DNA from: Linepithema humile
Lineage: Eukaryota; Arthropoda; Insecta; Hymenoptera; Formicidae
Direction of reading: 5' to 3'
Assembly: GCF_040581485.1 (NCBI RefSeq)
Contig: NC_090133.1
Span: 29,414,139 to 29,478,138 of the forward strand
DNA: 64,000 nucleotides
The notes beneath the pieces were generated by a model that was not told the origin of the DNA, made no database searches, and saw nothing but the letters and a program-made list of their open reading frames with translations. This document shows, in pieces, positions 47,309-61,800 of this stretch. The first letter of the stretch is position 1; every line of letters starts with the position of its first letter. A program made the position numbers and the translations under genes.

Positions 47309-48982
47309 TAGAGAAAGAGAAAAAGTCAAGATTCCGAACTGTTCGATACACGTCGCGCTGGGTACCGCGCTTTTCCACATGACACGCGATGAATAACAGA
47401 GGTATCATTTATTTCGTATCGCAATGTCGCCCGATCTTGTCGCGGCAACTGTTGAAAAAAACGCAAATAAAAAGAGAATAAAAAATCTGGATATAAAAAA
47501 AGAAATAGTAATTCTCGCGGGGAGCAGTGTCTCGTAGCTCAAGCTTCTTCTATATCGTTAAACGAGGTAAAATACGAAAATGTCGCTTCCATTAATCCAG
47601 TATACATTAAAGGAATATTCCGAGTGTTACTATGCATATCTGTTATACTTGCGCTATTTCGAAATACATCCATTTGCTTGAATAAAAATGATGAAAGAAT
47701 TTTGAAAAAAGTTTTGCATCAAAAGAATGATTTTAGAAAGATAATACTCATATAACACTTTTTAAAGTTGAGTTTTTCTTTTCTACAAGGTTAAATCTCT
47801 GGGATTTTACGGCCTCCCGGAATTTTCGAGTAACTCCAAAATTGCGACCGCCAACAAAGTGGATTAACGGCCGAGCGCCACGGAAGGGAATTTTTCCCAT
47901 CGTACTCCGTTGGAATTTTTAGCACGTTCGGCGTTACAGGATGAAATCGGCCGAAAATTCGTGCATGATGTGCCGGATCTCTCGAAACACTCTCCCCGCA
48001 ACGTATTCCCTTCTTCGCCCCTCGCAAATGAATGGTGGCGTGTGAGGGAATGGGCGAGGAACTGTGAGGGACGCTTTAATACCTGCATACGTAAAGTCGG
48101 ACGAGACGGGCGCGGAAATTAATTCTCGCGGTTGGAAAATTGCCACACCCGTGCTGCGGCATTGTGAAGCGCCGCGGCCAATCGGCGAGGGAAGATTCGC
48201 CCGACGTAGGAAAACCGATTGTGGCGATAATTGTTCGTTCGTAATAATTTCCTCCTCGTCGTCGCAGCGCGACCACGCGCGGGTGGCGCTAATTTATGAC
48301 GCGTATTTAACATCTTAATCACCGCGTCTCTCTGGCGCTACTTTACCACCGAGATCCGCTCGTTATCAGCTCCCGAAGTTGAGCGGCGGTGCACGGTGTG
48401 CCAGAATTGCTTCCGGCTGCAATTCTCGCGAGTTTGCAAATGCGCTGCAGTTATTCACGCTCGCATTTGTGCACTAAACAACTGAAATAGAAATTGCCAC
48501 CAAAAAATTTCCGCCATAAGTGTTTTCTGCACGAAATATAATTCGCTTCTTCGGAAAGTAATAAAGTAATAATGTCACTTTCGGTGTTGCAGCACCTGTG
48601 TTAAAGCACGCTGTACTTTATTACACCCTTTTACTTAAGTAAGGAGTTAAAGTGTTGAGACTGACGTATCGGCGACTGATTGCATTCGTCAACCGCGTGT
48701 ATTAGTCGCATTGCGGGCTCGGTCACACGCTTTGACGCATCGCATCGTTTGCGAGTGATATCCTATATCAAAGCATGTAAATGCGCGGTCTCGCTTGTAT
48801 GTGCGTCCATACATATCAAACTCATTGTACACGGACAAACAATTTTTCGTTCTACCGCGCAGCAGACGTCGACAAACGGCAGCGAGCCCTCGTGTAGTGT
48901 ACCAGCAAGGACGATGAAGAGAAGGGTAGAAGAGGGAGAATCGTGCGGCTGCGCCGCGATTTCTCCTCTCCGCTCCTCTCAC
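47309..48982. other. Intergenic DNA, CpG-rich around 47.8-48.5 kb
   Basis: Several mutually overlapping frames occur on both strands between 47790 and 48320, as expected from stop-poor CpG-rich DNA. None has recognisable domains. No gene is called. Confidence 0.45.
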
Positions 48983-49008
48983 CCTCTCTCTCTCTCTCTC
49001 TCTCTCTG
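48983..49008. repeat. CT microsatellite
   Basis: Thirteen CT units in a CpG-rich neighbourhood. Confidence 0.9.
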
Positions 49009-50128
49009 CCTTCCTCCCCGTCAAATGATTTCCGCATTGTGCCGGCTGTAAGGACGGACAGACCAGCGGAATTTTAACGAGTTTTGTGCAACTTGATATA
49101 ACGGGATCGGAAGAGGGGGTGACGCGGGAAGGCAGGTTGGTGCGCCATACCGTCGCTCAGATTCTTTCCATAAAACGCTTCTTACACGTTCTTCGCAGGA
49201 AGAGAGCGTACGCGAAAGCGTACAAAGCTACGCTCGTTGGCGCGTATCGGGACGAAATCGAGGGCGTAAAGATAGCTTAGGTTTTTTTCCCGCAGGGCGC
49301 TAAATTTTCACCCCTGTCCCCTGCTGCTCGATATGAAGATCTCCCCGTGGAAGATATCGCGACGCATACGTTGGCGTTTATCTGCGATTCGGTACATGAC
49401 ACTTTTCGAAATATATAATAATAACGAGGCGAACATATCTTCCGCGATATATCCCGTGAAGGTGTTTCCATTATACTCGTATTTAACTCGCCGTTCCACG
49501 CTTGGGCTTATCGCTCCGACATTATCGGCGAACGAAAGCATCCGGAAGAGCGCCATTCCATATTCCACAGTCTCGCGGAATTTTTCAATAGCCACGACTG
49601 CATTCGATCGACGTTCCTATGCGCGATGAGCCAGAGAAAATAAACATTCGAGGAAATGATATTCTGATTAAGTACGCCGCAAGGCTCTCCCGATTCTATT
49701 TCTCGGATTTCACCAAAACTTGCAATTGCACACCCAATTTTTGAGACTCATAAATCAGTGAATAACGGAAGGAGAAATATTTTCGAACAAAGCGAGTTGA
49801 ATTTTTTCTTGTAGGACAATTTTAACATTAATTCGGGGTGGAATATCGAGAATAAACTTTTTGATGTATGACATTCAATTTCCGCGATTGAACGTCATGC
49901 TTTTTGCAATATGCGGCCTCATTGTTTGACAAGCGTGATTGCATTGTGTATTGTGATGACCCGTCTCTCCCGCGTTATTTTTCTATGGTGCCAAATCGCA
50001 CGATATTTCCGACGGCTATTGTATCCAAATATCGATGGCCCGCAAAGTGGAAACCCTATCCCACGCAAATCGTCGACATTTGTAAGCGTGACAGGCAACC
50101 GCTTCTTCAAGTTATCCAATTCCATCGT

Positions 50129-50167
<39 letters not shown>

Positions 50168-52837
50168 TCTTTACTCCTCGAAAATATCTCGCTTACATAT
50201 ATATATATCTGTTGTTAAACAATTTTAATCATTTCTGTTAATAAGTTTCCCAATCCAAGAATATCCAGTCGAAAGAGAGAGAGAGAGAACCATGTTCGAT
50301 TGCTACCATAAATTCGAGAGTGGCTATAGCGCTCGCTTCGTTGTTCGATGGCGCGATGCTCATTATATCAGCATTGTGGCCATCGCTATTCCATATTCTC
50401 ATCGTTAAATCGTGTAGAATTTCCAATCTGGCAACAGAATTGGAATCTACTGCAAACCAGTTCGCGACCGTTGAATAATTCCCGTTTCATAGTCGATGCG
50501 CATACTTCGGACAATGCGGATTTATACCTAGAGCAAAAGCGCTAAATGTTTCTAAATATTAGAAGATTCTTGTTTATCGTGCGTTTAATTCATTCGCGTT
50601 GGATTCCCGAAATAAGTCAACTAATAGACGATCGACGAGCAATTACAACTAAACAATCGTCAATCATATCTCGCGTTGATTACTCAAATGCCCTTTGTGT
50701 ACAGTTTGCAGTCTGTCGATATGTAAAATTTAATCCGCGATTTGAAACGTCGCGGAAATAGTATACCAGGATATATATTTCCCGCGAGATATATTAATTG
50801 ACGCGCTGATAAACTCGAGTCGTGCAGTTTTGCATGATATTTGTCAATACTTTGCGTTTTGCTATACCGTTGTAAAATGCAACGGCGGCGATCAATTTCA
50901 ATAACGTTACTTTTCGATAATTAATCATAATGCCGACAAATTTCCAAGTCATGTCACGTCATTTCAATTTTATTTTTACCAACCATATTTTTCCCTTGAT
51001 TTTCCGTATAAATTGGCACGTACGAAGAGGCATTGGCACATATATAATTGTATAAATTGGACTGATCGAGTTAATATACATACATATATATGTATACATT
51101 TCAACGCGCGTAATGGAATTTTTACTTGCGAGTTCCGCACAACTTTACCTCGTTTCGTTTTTAACGAGCTTTGTCGGCGACACTTTTACATGCTCAATAA
51201 GAATTTTAAAATTTAGTCCCTAAAATTTAGTCTTTTTCTGGCTCACATTTACTCGTCAGACATTAATCAATGCGCATAAGCTTGCGAATCGTCACGTCGT
51301 TGCATTTATAACGTTGATTAAAAAATTTTACAGATTGTTTTAATACTTATTCTGATTATCTGCGCCAAATCTAGGCGTGATTTTCTGTATAAAATAACTT
51401 TAGAAATAGATTGTAAGAATTGTATCCCCGTAGTGCTGATATGCTTCGTGTGGAAGTTTCAGAGCGACGTAAACCTGCACTTTGTCGAACGCGGACGTGT
51501 ATAGGATCCACACTCGATTCAAGAGAAAATGATAAGAAATTCGAACGATATCGGGCGTGAGAAGAGTCGCGCTTCACCGTTGTTCGAGACGGGAAAGACG
51601 GCGTGGTGTGTCTCGATTGTCTATCGAAGTTTTCGAATATCTCGCATAAGAGCTGTTGGAAACGATGGAGAATTTATGTGCCTGGCACCTAGGAGAAGCT
51701 GTACGACTTTTACCATCTCATGTACATATAACTCTCGTATAAAAGAGTGGAAGCAACATCACACCTGTCAAAGAAAGTCGGATATCGAAGCGAAAGACTC
51801 TCGATCTAGTCGGAAAAATGAGGTTTCGAAATTGAAATGACGCCGAGAAACGTAATTCTGCGCGTCAATGGACTTCTTCGAGGATGGCTGTATGTTTTTT
51901 ACAGCACACTTGAACGAAATGTTTGCTACTGATTGTGAGTTTATCGACAACTAGCTGACATCACATAAAAATAGATTGTCTCGCTGAAAGATTTTTTCAT
52001 TTAAACGATGCGACGTTTATTACTGTTGATTTTATTATATTTCCTATAAATAGGTAACTTTATTATTAGATTAGATTAGATAAAAGAAGGGTGAAATTTT
52101 AGATCTTGACTGCTTTGAAATGAAGCCATCACTGCACCACATCGAATATTTACCCGAGAGATTTTCGTAAAAATGAGATCGTGTGAAAAAGGTATCGTAG
52201 GGTGGATCAAGGAGTGACTGTGTAAGCAATTTAGAAGGCATCGATGCAAGGTAATACTTTCCTAATCGAAAATTAAATCCGTCGCCGTTGCTGGCAATAT
52301 TTTTGTCAGCACTCGTGATCTCGCGACTTGGACTTTATCTGCCGACGACAGAGTAACGGCGGCGACCGTACATTGAGTAGCGTATTTAATCTGCTTCTTG
52401 TCAACAAATCTCCGGTCGCATAGACGCGATAAGTTGTCGCTCATACTGGCGACAAAGAACCAAGGATATTAACTCGCTTTCAGGTATTATTCATTGTCGT
52501 ATTCACAGTTTTACTGTAAATCGCAGTATTAAAAAAAAATTAATATTTGCATTAATTTGCCACAGGTGATATATCGTTGGATTATAGAATGAGATGCGCG
52601 AGCAAACTTTGTCACCGGGACATATTATGCGACGAGAAAACTTGATATTTTTAAGGCGCGTAAGAGTGAATATTCCGAGACTTATCTTCTTTAGTCCGGA
52701 AAACTTGAGACGGTTGAATTAATAAAATGGTGGATAGAATTGAGTTTCATCTAAAATATTAACATTTATAGGAATAGTAAAATGTTTGGTGCATAAAAAT
52801 GTGTATGTAATATAATTAAAATAGGAATTTCTCAATA
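49009..52837. other. Intergenic DNA
   Basis: No convincing exon. A CT microsatellite lies at 50130-50164. Short frames around 49.3-50.8 kb and 51.5-51.8 kb lack family resemblance and splice context. Confidence 0.45.
50130..50164. repeat. CT microsatellite
   Basis: About 17 CT units. Confidence 0.9.
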
Positions 52838-53607
52838 TTTTATTACATCTTTCGCATCAATCTTAATTTAATATATCGACATTTCTCTTTCTCTTTTACT
52901 TTTTCTCTCTTTTTCTTCTTTTTACTAAATTTGTTTTCTCTAATATTTTTCTGATCAAATATTTATTCCTAAAGTTGATTAATCGCGGGTAAAATACTTT
53001 TTATTTTATTTCATTTCTTTTCTTCCATTGCAATTCATCGCGAGAACATATTGCTTGTATGTATTTATTTATTTTTTCTGCAAGCAGCATGCTCTACTTT
53101 AATCCGTCTAATCCCATTTGTCCATTGTTTGATGCTACCCATAGTTCTTGCTTATCGCACGATGCTCGACGATGTTATATAGCTCGCGCGAGTTATCGAT
53201 CCGCGGAGCGACCAAGTTGAGAAGCCGACAGACAGCTCGGAGATCCATGCTCGGCGCGGGCCATAACACAATTACGTTAATTGGCCGATGCTTACATTAG
53301 TATTAAGTGGAAGTCTGACGAGAGAATCCGAGCCGTGCCATAGCTCGTAGCTGTTTCGGAGCTCCTTCACTAGCTTATGTTCACACCAAAGGATGAAGTA
53401 CGTCGCTTTAGTGTACGTGATGAATTGCACTGGTGGAAAATGAACGAAATAAAGCAATGTAAAAAGTATTTTACTCGCGATCAATATAAATATTGGATCA
53501 AAAAAATATTAAAGAAAAAAATATAGTAAAAAAGTAAAAAACAAAGAAGAAAGTAAAAGAGAGAAATGCCGATATACTTAGGTATTAAATTAAGATCAAT
53601 GCGAAAG
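52838..53607. repeat. Large inverted repeat, arms about 190 bp
   Basis: The left arm 52838-53047 and right arm 53421-53607 are reverse complements at roughly 75-80 percent by eye. Shared words on opposite strands include ACATCTTTCGCAT, CGACATTTCTCT, TTTTACTAAA-like runs, GCGGGTAAAATACTTTTTA and TGCAATTCATC. The loop of about 370 bases is CpG-richer than the arms. No terminal duplication is clear. It is either a diverged fold-back element or a long hairpin-forming locus. Confidence 0.75.
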
Positions 53608-54510
53608 ATGTGATGAAAATGTGGCGACATACTCCAACTAAAAATGCGGATAAATAAAATGAAAAGGATAGGATAAGCTGGAGAAAAAGTGAGGGCAAGG
53701 TGAAAAAGCTAACAAAAAATAACAGATGAAGAAAATGTGTTGCGGACTTTGGTTCGCAGAAAGAGATGCAGCAGCGTAAGGATCAAGAAAGATTGCAGAT
53801 AAAGGGATGCAGATAAAAGCCAGAATGGGAAATTCGAAGAAAGATATCGCGCGGGTAGGAAATGCAAATAAAGAAAAAGCCTTGCGGTGGCGCTTGAAAG
53901 AAAGAAGACAGAGACAGCAAGAGGGAGAGATACTTCGGAAAGATGCTATGCGAGGTGAGAGGGGCACAGAGTCGAAGGAAGGGTGGTCTACGAGAATGAT
54001 TTCGAGAGAAAGTTTGGCGGTTTGGCATCTCTACAATGCAAACTACTACACACCCTCGTCGGGTTGCGCGAGGTTGTTTTACCCGAATCAGCTCGGGAGC
54101 CTCGGCACTGATTTCACGGTATCGTTCGTGAGGATAAGCGGAAGACGCGATTCCCTCAGTACAACCGCCGTGTTCTGATCCTTCGCGACCCCGAACGCAA
54201 ACTTTCAAACCCCGAAATTCTCCGCGTTATTCCCGAAGGAAAACGCGTGTCGCGCCACGAAAGTCTCTTCAGAGTGTCGAAAGGAAAGAAGCAATACCGC
54301 GAAGCGCACACGAATCGTATAGGGGTCTTTATAATTCCACGCACTAAGAAGATTATAAAATATCAGCAATGCGCACCTATTTATCTAAAAGATTAACGAT
54401 TAATTTAGGTTTCATCACGTCCCAGTCATATCGTAATTAATTCAAACCCGACAATTGCCAGCATGACACTCGATCGAGTCGGCTGGCAGCGATGGAATCG
54501 CGACGTGTCC
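53608..54510. other. Purine-rich intergenic DNA
   Basis: An A/G-rich plus strand (53640-53960) is followed by CpG-richer DNA. Long overlapping frames on the two strands are compositional. No gene is called. Confidence 0.45.
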
Positions 54511-54536
54511 AAAAAAAAAAAAAAAAAAAAAAAAAA
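54511..54536. repeat. Poly-A tract (26 bp)
   Basis: Homopolymer. No retro-insertion hallmarks such as flanking target duplications are obvious. Confidence 0.9.
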
Positions 54537-56359
54537 GAATGAGTCCGTACAATCTCTCGTGTTTCCGTCACGTCCGTGCAAAGTTTGCGCCAATCACATC
54601 GCCGCGTTTAATCGAATGCGCGGAGAATCCAGTAGCTCGAATGTTCACGCACCAAAGTCTGATAATCCTAATCAAAAGCACCACCATTAATCCAATGGCT
54701 TTGAAAAAGAAAGTTATGTAAGCGAACTCGCCGTTGCAATAATCCGTCTCGTGATTAGAAAATTGGTCGCGACCAATATATCGCCGACACTTTGACAGTA
54801 TCGACGCCACTTCGAATCACTAGTTGTGAATATTTTTGCCATCTGTCACAAATCTGCTGATAGCTAATGTCGATACCTTTCTCGCGGTATCAATAGTGAC
54901 ATGTAATATGCCACTTGTGTGAAGCAAAATTTCAAGTCTTTTTGTACAGCATATTTTAGAATTTATCGTTGATTATTGTATAGTGTATTCTCCTGTTATA
55001 AATTATTAATTAAATGTGAAAATTTTTGCACAAAATAGATTTATATTTATATGCGTTCAATAGTAATCGTTAAAGTCAGATTTTAAAGAGAGATAAGTGA
55101 AAAGCGAATTGATTGTAGAAAAGTATCGAGAAAGTAAAAGTTTCGAAAAATCTCAGTGTCGCTTTATCGTATCAGCATTTCGCTATGTCGCATCATCAAA
55201 GTGCCATTTCTTGCGCGTCAGCGTTCGAAATCAGCGAATTGGATTTCATTGACGTTCCCGCAAACGCGCAACCCTCAAATTACCCGACTAATTCTCTCAT
55301 TTATTTGAATCGCAATGTGTTATCTCGTAACGGCAACAATGAGCTTATCGCTAATGTCGCTTTTGATCAGTGGCATAATTTTGAACACGTTGCAACTTTT
55401 TATTGCGTTATACGCGTTAAAAAATGATATCAAAAATCTTTATGAAGAATAATGCTATCATAATTTTTGTACACTTTGCGTGCATTGGAATAAAAATAGT
55501 CGCATCGAAAAATTGTACGGATAATAAACTGTTTGCATTCTTTTATTCCGCTTCACTCGCGAAATATTTGCGCAAGCGGCAAGCGCGAACGGTTGAATCA
55601 AATTCCGACGATGGAAAATGATTTTCGTCATATTGCGAAAACATTTCATCTCGCCTAGAATTTTTTCCGTGATTGAAGAGAAATCAATTTGCGATGGATG
55701 TCCTTCGCGGGGTTTGATTTGCGCTTGTTGCTACCGGCCACGTTCGTCAATTACGCGCTTCTGATTTCATAAACCGAAAAAAATACATCCGTCATCGTCG
55801 TCACACTAAATTTACGATGTAGCAAATTGTTTTTCATAACGCAGTCATAAAGGAATTATTCCTTCGTTTTGATACTTGATATGGTGATCGATCAGGGAGG
55901 AAAAAAAAAGACGTTAAAGAAAGAAACGATTTACACACATATGCCAGAAGGCTTAGGTATTATAATGAAACCACGCGGACGATTTCTAAAGTTGCTCTGA
56001 AGACACAAGGATTTACTTCCTGCCAGCGCGGTTTTGCGGTGAAAGATGAAACGCCGCGTCGAGTCTACTGTTGCACCACTTTCCTGGCTTCTAGACGGCA
56101 TCAAAGGAGTAAATAAAGACCTGCTATCTCGTCATGCTCATGTCACGCTTAGAATGACACCATTTCATCACCTACCGCTTTCTCTTGTTAGTGCATTGTT
56201 TTACCTTGTTCAATACTTTTGTTGAATTTTTTAGAAATATATTCTATGATTACTGTTTTTTCTACTATCTAGAATCACGAACATTTTGTCGAAGAATAAT
56301 ACAATATTACGAGTAATTGCTGTTGCTCAAATATAACGATTCATCTCGCGGCTGCTAAT
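54537..56359. other. Intergenic DNA
   Basis: No gene recognised. CCGGCCAC, part of the recurring motif seen further right, appears near 55735. Confidence 0.4.
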
Positions 56360-56814
56360 ATTGTCATCACCCAGGAACAGGTATTGTGCGCAATATCGGA
56401 AATAACTTGAGTCAAAACTTGGATCAATATCCAATGGAAAATAATATCCTTGATAACAGGCCCTATGATAAATCGACTAGTTGTTACATTTTACAATTGC
56501 CACTATTTTCGTCATTCGGAAATGTCAAAAGTAATTTCTATCGAAATTTTCATCACAAACTATCGCATGGAAAATAATATCCTTTACAACGAATATTCGC
56601 CGATATTGCATTCTATGGCTACCAGATACTTTCATCACACGTGGACAGGCATTGTTCGGAATCATGGGTTAATTTCGGTCGAAACTTTCATTGATGAAAT
56701 TTAAAGGGACAATATGTCGACGGGATAACATTGACGAAACTTGTCAAGTACTCGCTGAAACGTAGCGTCACAAGCTATAATTGTAAATATTTTCATCATC
56801 CAGGAACAAGTATT
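56360..56814. repeat. Diverged tandem repeats around a CATCACCCAGGAACA motif
   Basis: A 26-bp word with core TCATCACCCAGGAACAGGTATT at 56360-56385 returns as TCATCATCCAGGAACAAGTATT at 56789-56814, an offset of 429. Inside this span a 17-bp exact word, ATGGAAAATAATATCCT, occurs at 56434 and 56567, an offset of 133. This points to an old nested tandem duplication. Confidence 0.6.
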
Positions 56815-58890
56815 TTAGAAAATTGCAGAGATAATTTTAGCCGTTATATGGCCGTTATGCGATCAATATGCTAAACTATACGAGGTGCAGTATTACATAT
56901 TGTCCCGTGCGTTCATACTCGATCCACATATGTGCATACCATGGCGCAGCAAGGTCCGCTGCAAACAGAGATGAAGCACAGCGCAGCCTGAAGCAATATT
57001 CCCAATTTCAAATTCAAACACATAGAGAGATCCGCTAGTAATAGGTGTAAAAAAAAATAGAATAAAATAGAATAAAATATTTAGTATAGGGATTAATAGC
57101 GAAAACGCATACGCACATTGCGATATATAATAGTGATTTATCATAACGCAAACGTATCGTAAACCTCGATGCTTAATCCACGAATCTACGAATTATAAAT
57201 CGTGAAATTGAATATTTTCTCGTAAAATAACGTTAACACATTACAGATATATAAAAAATCTCATTTAGAAAAAGTGTTCTATGCTGTTTAATTTTCGGCG
57301 TACGTAGGCGTTTTATAATATTAAAATACACTTGCAAATTAAACTCCGTAGATTATTCCGATATAATTCTGTAGAATATTTCTCTTTTATATCTGCGCGA
57401 GAATGTTCGTTTATGCGGAATTCCACTATAAGAGCTCCAGCAGCCGAAACACGCAAGAAATGCCAGTCCGTTAGTAACGTTCACGCAAGTTTTACGCGTG
57501 TGAGTGAACGATACGGATCATATTCCAGAAGCCGGGGATGAAGTGGTGTGGCGCGTGCATATGCGTCCCCCAACCCCCTGTGCACATTCGCTAGCGGTGA
57601 GCACGTTCCGGCGGGAACTTGATCGCAAGTGATAATGTTCCTTAGTGATCAGCCCTAGGTGCTCGAGATTCCAAACGCGTCTCCTAATAGTCCCTTATCG
57701 GCACCTATCCCTGTAGGAAAGCGCTATACGGCAATGCCGTCCCTGACATAATATCCGCGATATCCATCATGACTGGTATCATCACCCAAACGACAATTGC
57801 AATAATCGCGCAGTCGCTCGCTTCGCAACGCGGCATCGCGAGAACGTGTGGATGCATTTCGCGCGTTTCCGCAATTTTCGCACCTTAAAAATTAATCGGT
57901 TAATCGAAACACGAATCGTAGCGCGAAAGTGACGATGAATTCCGCGCGATTTTTGACCACAACAACGATAATAAAAAAATATCTCTCGCGACACGAATAT
58001 CTCATTGCTCGTTAATTTATTATTCATGTTTGCTATATTGCAAATGTGTATATCAACAGCATGTTGTTTTCACTATATAATAACATTAATTGATTGACGA
58101 ATATAATTATGATTAATTTGCCCAACGCGAAAACCAATTAGATATATACTTTTTCGTGATTGTATACACGTGAGTAGAAAATCATCAAGTTCACGAGATG
58201 TAGTTGTGTGATACTAATCGCTTTTTCTAGACGAAATTCTGTAATACCAGGGCTCGGTGATTCGATCGGTCGTAAATATCCGGCCGCGACTTGCCAGTCC
58301 GTCTGTCCGTCGGCGAATTTGCTTGTTATAGTCGCTATCGTTAATTGGCATGCACGTTGAATCGTGCGATAGGGTCCGCGCTCTGTTTCCGTCCTCCGCC
58401 GCGAAATTCATTTCGAGGCGAGCGATAACGGATTCCAGAAGCCAGAGTGCAGAATCGAAGCTGTGATCGACGATCGACAAGTTTTAAAGTGATCCGTCTC
58501 GAAGCGAGTTTAAGTCAAAGAATCTAACGACCATAAATATCGATATACTATTTTGTTTTGTAGCCTTTTTTACACAAACGAATAAATAGGCTTGAAAAGA
58601 TTTTTAAGCTACCGAATTCCTAATTTTAACAGCTTCAAAAAATTCCTTTCAATTAATTCCTCACATTTAATCCTCATTTCTTACGGGAACGTAATATACA
58701 GATAATGATAGTAAAGTATTATAAAAATTTAAGAAACTCACGGAATTAAGAAGAGCGAGGTTTACCACTGCAAACGAAGATAATGCGACTTTCGAGCGCT
58801 CGCTCCATGTAGAGCGTACATTCGCGCGAGAAGACCCATTTCCACATAAACTGTTCTCTCTCTCTCGCTCCCCCCCCCCTCCCTCTCTCT
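56815..58890. other. Intergenic DNA with CpG-rich segments
   Basis: No convincing exon. CpG-rich parts lie at 57400-58000 and 58230-58480. Open frames here are short and overlap on both strands. Confidence 0.45.
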
Positions 58891-58898
58891 CTCTCACC

Positions 58899-61800
58899 CC
58901 GGCCACGACAATAAATCAGATTACGCCAACATTTCGCATGCCGTACACCACCGTGAAATCGCACGTCATAGCTCGTGAAAGGGCAAATGATTGTGAGCGA
59001 CAAAAAAAAGAGATGTACGAGAAGTGGGAGAGGAGATCATGGGGGAGTGCAAGTTATTTCGGTAGCTCGAGTGGTCTTTAAATAATTTTGTTGCTGCCAC
59101 ATATTAAACGTGCAGATGACTGTTCTCACGTTATTCGAATGTATTACAACGGGAATAATAATTAGTACATATAATATATGGTATAATACATGCAGGCTCA
59201 TATTTAATAGCGTACCGTAAATTGAAGCTCGATAAATGATTGATATGAGAAATGTTTAAATTACATAAGTAAGTAAAATAAATAATTAGAAAAAATATAC
59301 AGAACATTTGTCGTAATTATAAGTACTTATTTAAACGCTACAATTTTAAATATAAGATCGGACTATATGAAAGCTGAATACTCAAAAATCGATTTGTATC
59401 CACTTGTATTTCTTACTGAAAAGCAACCTGCGTACCATCTTAGGAATTCTCCAACTTCTGATCAGAGCGCCCCGGGTGCGCGAGGATGCTACATTTTTCA
59501 AATCCGTGTAGAGTCAACTATAAAAGTTTTTTTTAGCCTGTGATATCTCTCTCTCTCTCTCTGCGCTATTTCCAAGAGACAATTACATTTGGTAGTGAAT
59601 CAATCTGTATACAGTGTGAAAAGTATTCGGGCGCATCCAGTTTTATAAACTGTTCCGCCATCTGTAACGATAAATCAGATTACGGGGACGTTTTGCACGC
59701 CGTATACAAGTCCGGGAAACGACGGCGTGTCCGCGAGCCGTGACAACAAATAATCGCATCGCGGATAATGAAAAACAAGCGAAAAGCGAAACGCTGAAAA
59801 TCGAGAAAATCGGCATGGTACATAATTTATTAGGCTCGTCGCAGCAGTTATTATCGTCATTATTGTGCAAATTATGCACAGAATATTTTGCATAATTTCC
59901 TAATTATTTACAATCGGTTACATCGTCGAATCAACTGAGCGATCCTGCAGCCCGCATATAAAAGTAACCAGACTAATCGGCCGATCGCAGAGTAAGAGCA
60001 AAATTTTTCAAGATTTGTTAACAAAAATTCCGTACAATCAATTGTTCATGTCGATAAAATTTCTTAAGACTTAACGCTTTAATTTCTCCAGTCGGAAAAG
60101 AAACTTTCGAAAGAATTCCAAGTTTTTCAAGTTTTTCTACGTAATAGACACCTCGTACTAAATATAGGTATATTTTTTTTACGTAATGCATAGTGAAAAC
60201 TCTAGATGCAAATCTTGTCAGTCATTTTGCAATGAGTTTTGGAATCTACTCACTTTTGTTGTTTCCACACAAAGATAAGTGTAAAATTTATTATGTAGCG
60301 CAGTCAGTCATCGACTGCTGTCACCGATCAGACATTTTGCATTATCCACATTGTCGTACGGCTAATGGAACGGCGTAGAGAAGTCAAGAATGACGACGGG
60401 ATGTATTATCTAACCGGAATATTTGCGCGCGAATACAGAATTTCATGAACTGCACGGTCGGTCGCGATCATAAATCAGGTAGCTCGTGAATGCAGCAAAC
60501 TGCTGGTGATAAACTCTCGCAAAATGTACAGGCATGATGCCGCGTGGGAATAAATGATAATAACTGCTAGAGAAGAAAAAGAAGTAAAAGAAATAAAACA
60601 TTGCCGGAAGTGATGATAGGTCCGCTAGATAATAGTCCGATATCAAAATTATCAAGCAATCACATTGGTATAATAATTAACAATAAAGTAGGCCCGTATA
60701 ATAAATGGAGTGCAAAGAAGGCAATTGCAAACCAAGTGTAAGTGTAAGTGTAGTACTCTTTTTGATAAGTTTAGTGATTTCTCCTTCTTTTCAATTTTTG
60801 ATTTAATTTTAAACCACTTTTTGAGTATAATTCAGTGAGAATGTCATTTTTTTCATGTATTATTACAATAATTAATTAAGTAGATAGAATATGAGGGAAT
60901 AATTTTCTATTAATATATGTGATAATTAAATTTAGTGATTATAATTAGTGGTAATCAACAGTTATGTCCAGCGATCTCATAAATCAAGTACACTATTCTA
61001 TATTAAATTTATATGTGACACAACACTCGTCTATTTGGATTAACGAATAGTTGAAATTTTAACACGTTTATGCAAATGCTCGAAATTTCTTTGTTCGTAC
61101 ACCAAGTAAGATATCTATCAAAATCCGGTTTTATATACAAATAATGTTTATTTCATTTCACAAACTACGATGTAATTTAACGAACAGTTGAGCCACGTAA
61201 CTGCTAAGATAATTGCAAATTGCAAACGATCGATGCGTTAACTGCATCACGCAACGAAACGAATTATGCAAAGCGTGTTTTCGTGCATTCAATGTTTTAT
61301 GTTCAGACGACAATAAGTCAGATGGTAAGAAGATCCTCACATGTCACATCGGATCTATTTACTTCACGCACGGTGTGCAGTGTACAGATTTTTCCCAAAT
61401 ATCATTAGATTCCTTTCATAAAAGCGCTCTAAGACGGAGCGCGCAAAGTTATTGTGCGCCTTACTCGCGAAGCAGCTAATGAATATAAACTGGTGCGAAT
61501 AAAAAATCACAAAATGATTATAAATCATCGTTATAATATGTAAATTTGCGAAACAAAGTGTATGAAAAATATATCGCGAGGAAAATTTTATACTCTTTTG
61601 CATTGCGTTAACAATTAACTGAAGGATTACATTTCTTTATAACGAGCTCGCAAACAAACAGAGCAAAATGCGATAAATTTCCAAAAGCATAATCGAGTAT
61701 TACTATAATAAAAACTGGGCTACACAAGCGACGCGCTGACAGCGACGGTAATGACAATAAATAATAGCGACGACAATAATAATAGCAACAATTGTGTATT

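Noticed and set aside
53783..54208. 141-codon minus and 123-codon plus frames covering the same DNA
   Set aside because: They are mutually overlapping compositional frames in purine-biased DNA; neither has domains.
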